From a virus, in the IMG/VR virus record IMGVR_UViG_3300045922_000293, positions 49,161 through 113,160 of that record: a DNA stretch of 64,000 nucleotides. One strand, given 5' to 3'. Shown here one piece after another: positions 52,256-58,867 of this stretch; position 1 is the first letter of the stretch, and every line of letters begins with the position of its first letter. The notes under the pieces were generated by a model. The model did not search any database and was not told the DNA's origin. It saw only the letters and a list, made by a program, of their open reading frames with translations. Both the position numbers and the translations under genes were made by a program.

Positions 52256-52297
52256 ACACCAAGACCTAGATATCATCGAGTCTCTAGGTCTTGGTGT
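52256..52297 (+). terminator. 15-bp perfect hairpin after an operon
   Basis: Arms ACACCAAGACCTAGA (52256-52270) and TCTAGGTCTTGGTGT (52283-52297), 12-nt loop. No T-run follows. It starts two bases after the upstream stop and 5 bases before the 21-nt motif. Confidence 0.6.
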
Positions 52298-52301
52298 TGC
52301 A

Positions 52302-52322
52302 TTGTGATGAATCTTGATGTAG
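52302..52322 (+). promoter_or_regulatory. 21-nt gapped repeat motif, copy 3
   Basis: TTGTGATGA, then CTTG at +11 and TAG at +18, identical in those blocks and spacing to copy 1 (5361-5381). Lies 53 bases before ATG 52375. Confidence 0.5.
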
Positions 52323-52374
52323 TTAGTGGGGTTCGCGGGGCCCTCGCTTCTTGGCCCACACGGGGATAGCACAT

Positions 52375-53460
52375 ATGGACATTTTGCGTTCTGCTTTAGA
52401 TCACGTCCTTAGTTTTTTAAGACTGATGTGGGTGTACATGATCCGATACCCCTTGGTGATCGTGGTCATGATGTGTGTATGTGTAGGGATGATTTTATAT
52501 ATGATTCTATCGCCTCAACATGCCGCAAGACTCAATGTGGGGGGTATCTTAGGGTGGCTGCTTGGCCGTAACAACCCTGTAGATATTCCTTCAGAAAAAG
52601 TGCGTGTACAGAAACGTGAAACCCCTATTGACATGCCGGACGATCACGGGTATGTGGAACGTGATCAGGATGCTCGGATTATCTATAATCAAGGGCTCTT
52701 GAGAGATAAATCCACGGTGAAGATCGTCCATTCAGATGGTTCCAATCGTGTGGTTGCTTTGCCGGAAGGTGTCATTGACACGGATGTGTCACGAGTCATT
52801 CTTTTTGATGCGGATAGAGCCGAGATCATTGTGCGTAAAAGACCTGATGCGACTGTCACACAAGACCTCCTAGGATTTTTCATTGTCTTCATGTCATTCG
52901 TTTTGTCTATAACAGCCCATGCTCAAGGGGCATGTCCCGAGGGGTATCGTTGTCTACCTCATGCGGAGGCGGCGAAGGTCCGCAAGGTCTTAGAGACCTA
53001 TCAGTGTATGGAGGAGGCGGCGAATACGAATCGAATCAGTATGTCATTAGATCCTTATACGATCATTCTTACACAAGAGGGGGCGATCTTAACAGATGAG
53101 AGGCTGAAAGGCCATCTTGTGTGGTGTGACTGGCACATTGAGTGGTCGGCAAAGCCTCGTTTCAGAATAGCCAAAGCCCCTGATAAAGTGACCCCCGATT
53201 ATGGAGCCCGTGTAAGGTTCCGGTTAGGTGTGGGTTATCTGTTCCATCATCCTCATGGGGGTCCTGACACAAGTGTATTAGTTGAGCCATTTTACTATAA
53301 AGCCTTTCATCCTGTGGTTTTAGCCGGATGGAAGTCGATGGGATTAGGTATAGCATTTGATATAACAAATACCGTAGATCTTTATGGCGCTGTAGCGTTC
53401 CCTTGGGGGGCTATAGGGGATGTAGCGCCGTTGATAGGTATAAGTGTAGCACTTCACTGA
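52375..53460 (+). CDS. two-span membrane protein with internal signal-like segment and beta-barrel-like end (361 aa)
   Basis: ATG 52375 is preferred over TTG 52351. Residues ~22-42 (YPLVIVVMMCVCVGMILY) are one membrane span. After a soluble region (VKIVHSDGSNRVVALPEG) a second span at ~165-182 reads LLGFFIVFMSFVLSITAHAQG, which looks like an internal signal peptide with an AxA-like cleavage site, followed by ACPEGYRC. The last ~85 residues are alternating hydrophobic strands (ARVRFRLGVGYLFHH, MGLGIAFDITNTVDLYG) like an outer-membrane beta-barrel. This is an odd build for a phage protein; it might be an envelope-spanning or lysis factor. Not recognised. Confidence 0.55.
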   Translation: MDILRSALDHVLSFLRLMWVYMIRYPLVIVVMMCVCVGMILYMILSPQHAARLNVGGILGWLLGRNNPVDIPSEKVRVQKRETPIDMPDDHGYVERDQDARIIYNQGLLRDKSTVKIVHSDGSNRVVALPEGVIDTDVSRVILFDADRAEIIVRKRPDATVTQDLLGFFIVFMSFVLSITAHAQGACPEGYRCLPHAEAAKVRKVLETYQCMEEAANTNRISMSLDPYTIILTQEGAILTDERLKGHLVWCDWHIEWSAKPRFRIAKAPDKVTPDYGARVRFRLGVGYLFHHPHGGPDTSVLVEPFYYKAFHPVVLAGWKSMGLGIAFDITNTVDLYGAVAFPWGAIGDVAPLIGISVALH

Positions 53461-53471
53461 TTGAGGTAAAG

Positions 53472-53717
53472 ATGAGCGATAATTTTACACGTGATGAAAA
53501 TGCGGCCTATGATGAGATGATCCACTGGGCAAAGCATACGATGATGCCAAACATGTTCAGGGAGACCCATGCAAAGCTGCTTGAGGTAAGTAAAAAGCAC
53601 GGGGTAGAACCTTGGGGGGTATTGGCTAGAATGCACAAATACCCCTTCTCAGAGGTGTACCCTTGGCTGCCTACGTTCCTGTATCATGTGTTGCACATAC
53701 GATCAAACAGGCTCTAA
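53472..53717 (+). CDS. hypothetical protein (81 aa)
   Basis: ATG 53472 with GAGG ~6 nt upstream; the longer upstream frame overlaps the previous gene and has no site. Helical, His/Met/Trp-rich (MIHWAKHTMMPNMFRETH). Last gene before the replication module; function unknown. Confidence 0.5.
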   Translation: MSDNFTRDENAAYDEMIHWAKHTMMPNMFRETHAKLLEVSKKHGVEPWGVLARMHKYPFSEVYPWLPTFLYHVLHIRSNRL

Positions 53718-53774
53718 GAGTCGAAAAGCATGGGGGTGTGGGGATATAAAGGATGATCATCGTTCGCACTTCTC

Positions 53775-53783
53775 TGCTATGAT
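53775..53783 (+). promoter_or_regulatory. extended -10 promoter with 5' hairpin, replication module
   Basis: TGC followed by TATGAT (53778-53783). An ATCCCCCC/GGGGGGAT hairpin (53782-53802) begins at the -10, so the transcript would start inside or just before it. GAGGAGG follows at 53803-53809 and AGGA at 53823-53826 serves ATG 53833. A TATAAA at 53745-53750 lies upstream. No good -35. Confidence 0.45.
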
Positions 53784-53832
53784 CCCCCCATAGCGGGGGG
53801 ATGAGGAGGATGGTATCAACACAGGAAATAAT

Positions 53833-55533
53833 ATGTCTGATCCCATTTATACAGAACACCCCCTAGTTGAATCACACCTATTAGATAAACAACAAAAGAT
53901 CAGGGGCAATGATACCTTAACTTTACGTCCCTCAAAATTTCTAGCGGATTTCATCCCTACCTCTCATGGCCTCGTCCCCCTCAAACTGAGGCCCTATCAG
54001 ATTCAAATGGTGTTTCATCTCTTGATGATGAACCGTTTTGTGATTGGCGATCCTACGGGCACGGGCAAGACGTTAGAGGCATTGGCGGCTTTTACATATA
54101 TTTGGGAAAAGGAAACGGATCTCAGACTGATTATTGTCACCACAAAGAGTTCGTTCAGGCAGTGGGCGGGTGAGATCAAGAAGTTCTGTAAAAACGTTGA
54201 TTATGCGTTAGTGGAGGGGAATCCTCAGCAACGTCTAGAGATTTATGATGCGTATTTCAACTCCCCGTGGGAAGAAGAACATCCCCGTGTTTTGATTACC
54301 ACTTACGCGCGCGCACGACTCGATAAGATCGAATTATATCAACATCTTAAAGGCATTAAATATGCGATTCTGCTCGATGAGGTTTCGGCGGTGAAGAGCC
54401 CCCAATCTCAGGTCCATGCAGCGATGAAAGAATTAGGTCAAAATGCTTGGCGTATGTATGGCATGACGGCCACGATGATCAAGAATCGATTGGATGAGGG
54501 CTACGGGATCTTCAAAGTCATTTATCCTCAGCTTTTCACAAGCCATGCAAAGTTCTTACAAGAATATTGTGTGACCCGCATGCAAAAGGTTGGGAGGCGG
54601 CAGGTTCCCGTGCTTGTTGGACACACAGCGGAGCATATCCATAAATTCAGGCAGCAGATATTCCCCTTTTATCTAGGGAGAGCGAAGCATGACATTGCAA
54701 AGGATCTGCCCTATTTGACTACAAAAGAGATTGAAGTGGAGATGAATTCCGAGCAGGGCAAACTTTATGACGATGCCCTACTGGGGATGCTACAGCTTAC
54801 GGATACGGAAGGGAATCCAAAAGACGTTGAGATGACAAAGCTCACACAGCTTATCTATACACAACAGATCGTCAATCATCCCGCACTGCTGGGTCATGAA
54901 TGTGCGCGTAGTGAAAAACATGACGCGTTGATGGAGTTGCTGGAGGAGGAGTTGCAGGATGAGAAGGTGATCGTCTTCACCAGGTTTAAGAAGATGGTGA
55001 ACGTGTTACAGGCTAGCTTAGAATCAAAAGGCTGGTCTTTGGGGTATACAAAGGCCGGTAAAAAGTGTACATCTAAGACAGCTCAGGGGCCTTACTTTGT
55101 AAGGGTGACGGGTGATGAGGATTCAGAAGAGCGAGAGGCCGCGCAGCGCGCCTTCACGGAGACCAGCGGGACAAAGATCATCTTCTTGACGATGGCGGGC
55201 TCCGAGAGCCTTAATTTACAGGCGGCGGGGACGATGATTTTCTATGATCTCCCGTGGTCAGCGGGGGATTATATCCAGCTAGTGGGCCGCATGGTCCGTA
55301 TCGGAAGCCCACAGACACGCGTTGTTGCGATCCATATGCTGGCACGTTGTTCTCAAACGCTTCACAAGAGCATTGATCATCACGTATCCAAGACACTAAA
55401 AAAGAAGATGGATTTGATTGAAAAAACTCTAGGAGGTCAGTTGCAGGGTGATATCGAAGTCAGTTCAAGAAATCAAGATGCGCTTGATATTTTTGAGACG
55501 ATGCTGCAAGACGCCAAGGAGAAGAAAAAATGA
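53833..55533 (+). CDS. SNF2-family DNA helicase/translocase (566 aa)
   Basis: Complete two-lobe SF2 enzyme. Q-motif-like LRPYQIQMVFHLL, Walker A GDPTGTGKTLEAL (near residue 75), motif Ia LIIVTTKSSFRQW, motif II LLDEVSAVKS, motif III GMTATMIKN, then lobe 2: FTRFKKMVNVL, LTMAGSESLNLQ (motif V) and QLVGRMVRIGS (motif VI). The close pattern is SNF2/RapA-like proteins of phages. It heads the replication module and is coupled by ATGA to the next gene. Likely remodels protein-DNA complexes or forks. Confidence 0.85.
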   Translation: MSDPIYTEHPLVESHLLDKQQKIRGNDTLTLRPSKFLADFIPTSHGLVPLKLRPYQIQMVFHLLMMNRFVIGDPTGTGKTLEALAAFTYIWEKETDLRLIIVTTKSSFRQWAGEIKKFCKNVDYALVEGNPQQRLEIYDAYFNSPWEEEHPRVLITTYARARLDKIELYQHLKGIKYAILLDEVSAVKSPQSQVHAAMKELGQNAWRMYGMTATMIKNRLDEGYGIFKVIYPQLFTSHAKFLQEYCVTRMQKVGRRQVPVLVGHTAEHIHKFRQQIFPFYLGRAKHDIAKDLPYLTTKEIEVEMNSEQGKLYDDALLGMLQLTDTEGNPKDVEMTKLTQLIYTQQIVNHPALLGHECARSEKHDALMELLEEELQDEKVIVFTRFKKMVNVLQASLESKGWSLGYTKAGKKCTSKTAQGPYFVRVTGDEDSEEREAAQRAFTETSGTKIIFLTMAGSESLNLQAAGTMIFYDLPWSAGDYIQLVGRMVRIGSPQTRVVAIHMLARCSQTLHKSIDHHVSKTLKKKMDLIEKTLGGQLQGDIEVSSRNQDALDIFETMLQDAKEKKK

Positions 55534-56294
55534 CAGATCATGTGTGCCCTTATTGTCACGGGGATAAGGTGATCCGATCGATCGAGAAGAATGTCTATGG
55601 AATCGAGATGACGTATATGAAGCCTTGTGTCTGTGCCTTGATAGATCAGTTCAGGTCACGGGTTGGCCCTGATATTTTTAATGCAGCGACCTTGAAGGCA
55701 ACCCCCTTCAAGGATTGGACCAAGACCAATCTCTACATTGAAGGGGCGCGATTTGACATGCTTCCGCATCTCAAGAACGCATTGTGGTATGCAGGCACAG
55801 AGTTCTTTTTTAGACAGATCACAGATAATCAGCTCCTTGATGCATGGCTGAGTAAAGAGAAGTCCCATGCGGAAACTTTTAAGGGGTTCACTTCTTTGCG
55901 TGATGCCGTAGAAGACCCTGAATTGTTGCTTCTTCAGATCGGCATCTTGTCTTATGCGAATCGAGCGATGCCGGGCATTTTTCTCGAAACACTCAAGATG
56001 CGGGACCATCATAATCGAGCTACATGGATCTTGACGCCTAGGCATATGCCCTTTCAAGAGGGTCATTTATGTTATAGTGTAGAAGGCGAGCAGTACATGA
56101 AGCATATGGGGTATATGGGCTTAAAAGTAGTGGGCGATAATCTTTATAAGATCGGGGATATGCATGGACATCAGGCACCTTCTTCCCAAACCCCCCCGAA
56201 ACTTCAGGGGGTGGCAAAAGCTTCCCCTCTTCAAGAAATGAAAAAAGACCCTACAAATGCATCAAAATCCATTTTAAATAACTATACGTTCTAA
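55530..56294 (+). CDS. zinc-finger protein, possible degenerate helicase loader (254 aa)
   Basis: N-terminus MTDHVCPYCHGDKV with a second CVC about 25 residues on suggests a zinc site like that of DnaC/DnaI-type loaders. Residues ~115-180 vaguely follow the second half of a AAA+ loader (EDPELLLLQIGILSYANRA, then ATWILTPRHMPF in place of the usual S-N sensor), but there is no Walker A. The place between two helicases, just before the DnaB-like gene, supports a loader or adaptor. Still a hypothesis. The C-terminal 45 residues are a flexible Pro/Ser/Lys tail. Confidence 0.5.
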   Translation: MTDHVCPYCHGDKVIRSIEKNVYGIEMTYMKPCVCALIDQFRSRVGPDIFNAATLKATPFKDWTKTNLYIEGARFDMLPHLKNALWYAGTEFFFRQITDNQLLDAWLSKEKSHAETFKGFTSLRDAVEDPELLLLQIGILSYANRAMPGIFLETLKMRDHHNRATWILTPRHMPFQEGHLCYSVEGEQYMKHMGYMGLKVVGDNLYKIGDMHGHQAPSSQTPPKLQGVAKASPLQEMKKDPTNASKSILNNYTF

Positions 56295-56308
56295 GAGGGT
56301 GGTGAATC

Positions 56309-57823
56309 ATGGCTACAATCGAAGACACCTTGATCCGATCCTTGATCCGTGATGGCGATCCCCAAGACATGACACAGAATGTCCATCTCTGCCAGAATTA
56401 TGCTGTGATGGATCGCACCCGTCTCGCCTTTGAGGGGGATCATGCTGAAATATGGGCCTTTCTCCAAGATTTCTACACCGAGTATAAGGAAGTTGTGCAT
56501 GTGAACATTGCCATGCAAGTCTTCTCAAAGCACGCCAAGAGCACGATTGCGGATTATCTGGAATCGATCCGTGTGGTCAAGCCTTTATACCGATCGGAAT
56601 TTGAGCACCTTGCAAAAGAGGTGATGAACCATCAGAAGACCCGTGAATGCTCACAGCTCTTGAAGACCGCAGCTCAGATTTTGACCACAGGCATGATGAT
56701 CAAGCCGGATAAGGGGGGTCGCGATGGGAAAAAGGAAGTGTTCTATAAGGGGTATACGGATGCGATGCGCTATATTATGGAGCGCGCAGACTACTTCCTA
56801 AGCAGTCCTGACGGTCAGAAAAACAGTGGTGATTTGAATGAAGACGGCGAGGAGCTAGAAGCCGATCTTGATCATGTTCTAGAACATCCCGGTGATTCAT
56901 GGGGGCAGGCGACAGGTATGGACCCGATAGATAGTGTGTGCCGTGGTCTCAAGAAGGGTGAGCTTTGGATTCATGCTGGCAGTGTGGGGGAGTTGAAGAC
57001 GGGTTTTGCAATGAATTGGGCCTATAAGCAAGCCTTTCTCTTCGGGCATAATGTTTACTACTGGTCATTAGAGATGCCTTATAGCCAGATAAGACGCATG
57101 TTCGCGGTGATGCACAGCGCCCATCCTAAATTCCGTAAGGCTGGCTATCCGCTTTTGAATTATGCTGAGATACGTGATGGTGTGACGAAGACCGGGAAGT
57201 TGTTGAGTGAAGATACAATTGAATATTACAGGTTTTTGTTGCGGGATCTTGATAGTGAAGAGTACGGTCGCCTCCATATTGAGGTTCCCGTGGACAAGAT
57301 CACGATGCCTGAGATCAAGCACCGCATGGAGGTATATCATCAACAGTATCCTATACAGATGGCGGTCATTGATCACCTAGGCTTGGTGACCCCCGCGCGT
57401 CAGACCTCAAATTATTATTCGGATCTCAACACGGTGATGCGCGCTGCGAAGATGTTATCGATGCATTTCAACGGTGGCGAACAGATCCCCGTTCTTGGCC
57501 TCCTCCAGATCAATCGCCAGGGCAAGGCAGAGGCGGATAAGAATAACGGCCGCTATAAGACGCAGGCACTAGCGGATGCGAATGAGGCAGAGCGCAGCGC
57601 AGACGTGATCTCTTACAGCTATCTCAATGATGAGCTGCGCAACGCGGCTCAGGTTCTGATCGGGTGCCTGAAGAATCGTGAGAATCCTCATTTTAACCCC
57701 TTTATGGCATCCGTGGATTGGGGGCCGCGCTATATAGGCCATTCGTTTGATCAGGGTCACATCATGCCCGATATCAGTGTGCTCGATGGTACCCAAAGTG
57801 ATCTTATGATAGGTCTGGGCTAA
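56309..57823 (+). CDS. dnaB: DnaB-like replicative helicase with altered P-loop (504 aa)
   Basis: N-terminal helical domain (~1-150), linker, then a RecA-fold: LWIHAGSVGELKTGFAMNWA, where the P-loop (224-231, GSVGELKT) has Leu where DnaB has the Gly before Lys. Next VYYWSLEMPYSQIRRM (DnaB motif around S-L-E-M), Walker B IQMAVIDHLGLVTP, VMRAAKMLSMHFN, PVLGLLQINRQG and a C-terminal GCLKNRENPHFNPFM that matches the arginine-finger region. It unwinds the fork ahead of the polymerase. Neighbours are a putative loader and primase zinc domain. Family call is firm; activity of the variant P-loop is not. Confidence 0.82.
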   Translation: MATIEDTLIRSLIRDGDPQDMTQNVHLCQNYAVMDRTRLAFEGDHAEIWAFLQDFYTEYKEVVHVNIAMQVFSKHAKSTIADYLESIRVVKPLYRSEFEHLAKEVMNHQKTRECSQLLKTAAQILTTGMMIKPDKGGRDGKKEVFYKGYTDAMRYIMERADYFLSSPDGQKNSGDLNEDGEELEADLDHVLEHPGDSWGQATGMDPIDSVCRGLKKGELWIHAGSVGELKTGFAMNWAYKQAFLFGHNVYYWSLEMPYSQIRRMFAVMHSAHPKFRKAGYPLLNYAEIRDGVTKTGKLLSEDTIEYYRFLLRDLDSEEYGRLHIEVPVDKITMPEIKHRMEVYHQQYPIQMAVIDHLGLVTPARQTSNYYSDLNTVMRAAKMLSMHFNGGEQIPVLGLLQINRQGKAEADKNNGRYKTQALADANEAERSADVISYSYLNDELRNAAQVLIGCLKNRENPHFNPFMASVDWGPRYIGHSFDQGHIMPDISVLDGTQSDLMIGLG

Positions 57824-58401
57824 TGTCACATTACTGGAGAAGAAGAGCGGATCATGTGAAAGGACATGTGACGATCTTTGATATTCTGAGCCACTTCGGC
57901 ATCCCGCTTCAGACCCGCAGTCACGGGGAGGTGACCCATCCCTGCCCGCTTCACGGGGATGGTCGTGATGGGAAAGCGAGCGCCAAAGCCTATGCCGATA
58001 GCCAAAAGAGTTTTTGTTGGGCTTGTGGTAAGGCAAGAGACATCATAGCGTTCACTGCGGATCATGAAAATCTCAGTTTTTCGGAGGCGGTGAAGTATGT
58101 AGAACGAGTCTTCCATGTCACCCCCTTGCATGGTTATGATCCTCAAGAGATGGCGGAAGATGGTAGTGATACGGTTTTGATGTCAGAGCTGAAGGCGATT
58201 TTAGACCCGAAAAAGTTAGAATCGAAAGATCATTTTGTGCAATTGGACAAGGTTCTACTTAGGTCTAACATGAAATTGGAATTAAAAATGAAATGTTATG
58301 CGTTACGTGACATATTAGAACATGACCACCATAAAGGGGTAGATGTCACGTCAAAGATAGTATCTTTGATTGAAAAGGTCAAAAGTTTTGAAGAAGTTTA
58401 A
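57823..58401 (+). CDS. CHC2 zinc-finger primase domain protein, no TOPRIM (192 aa)
   Basis: Residues ~15-95 match the zinc-binding domain of DnaG primases: VTIFDILSHFGIPLQTRSHG, PCPLHGDGRDGKASAKAY, SFCWACGKARDIIAFTADHE and FSEAVKYVERVF. Zinc ligands would be Cys-x2-His and Cys-x2-Cys. The remaining ~95 residues have no TOPRIM or helicase-binding domain. It overlaps the helicase stop (TAATG). The catalytic part may be another gene outside the window, or the protein may regulate priming. Confidence 0.8.
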   Translation: MSHYWRRRADHVKGHVTIFDILSHFGIPLQTRSHGEVTHPCPLHGDGRDGKASAKAYADSQKSFCWACGKARDIIAFTADHENLSFSEAVKYVERVFHVTPLHGYDPQEMAEDGSDTVLMSELKAILDPKKLESKDHFVQLDKVLLRSNMKLELKMKCYALRDILEHDHHKGVDVTSKIVSLIEKVKSFEEV

Positions 58402-58861
58402 GATTCAGGACAAGTCAGGATGCTACACGAATGTTGCGGTGATCCGTAGAGGATTAGACGGATTATTAGAATACCCTTATGATGCATTAGAATCCGACCC
58501 GCGTTATGAGGGTTTTTTTGCTGCGGCGACGCATTTAGACCCACGTAATGAAGCCCATCACAGGGCTTGGGAGGATGCGCTCCACGGCTTTGGCCACCCT
58601 TTATATCAGCTACTTAAAACCCCGCCCGCTTACCTGCATAGCTATGTTCAAGACCCCTTCACATGTAGACACCATGAAACATGTACCGAATATCAAAAAT
58701 CTTCATGTGTTTACTTTTCAAGGAAGGCCCCCTTGTGTTATGATCCCCCCCGCGGGGGTGAGGAGGTGGCTGTAGCACTCCTAGCGATCCGTGATGCTTG
58801 GCTAACCCACCATTATATGATTATCGTGCCTGATAGTATGACGGCGCTACGAACACAATAA
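58388..58861 (+). CDS. Cys-rich protein between primase and polymerase (157 aa)
   Basis: TTG 58388 is used, with AAAAGG ~10 nt upstream; TTG 58370 is possible. Overlaps the primase gene. Residues ~100-125 have FTCRHHETCTEYQKSSCVYF then APLCYDPP: four Cys in a run like an iron-sulfur or zinc site. The rest is short helices (DPRNEAHHRAWEDALHGF). No enzyme motif. A replication role is suggested only by its location. A promoter-like element is embedded at 58736-58758. Confidence 0.5.
   Translation: MKKFKIQDKSGCYTNVAVIRRGLDGLLEYPYDALESDPRYEGFFAAATHLDPRNEAHHRAWEDALHGFGHPLYQLLKTPPAYLHSYVQDPFTCRHHETCTEYQKSSCVYFSRKAPLCYDPPRGGEEVAVALLAIRDAWLTHHYMIIVPDSMTALRTQ
58736..58758 (+). promoter_or_regulatory. 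promoter-like element inside CDS, copy of the 53775 element
   Basis: TGT + TATGAT (58739-58744), then CCCCC(CC)GCGGGGG, then TGAGGAGG, the same order as at 53775-53809. It may start a transcript for the polymerase gene 110 bases downstream. Coding constraint could also explain it. Confidence 0.35.
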
Positions 58862-58867
58862 GGTAGG

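Larger units (their letters stand above)
52255..52374. other. intergenic region: 15-bp hairpin and 21-nt motif copy 3
   Basis: Contains the hairpin 52256-52297, the motif 52302-52322, GGTTCGCGG at 52330-52338 (also present after motif copy 1) and a GGGCC/GGCCC inverted repeat just downstream (about 52337-52355). It is the most compact version of the arrangement seen at 5308-5538 and 36303-36650. Confidence 0.6.
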
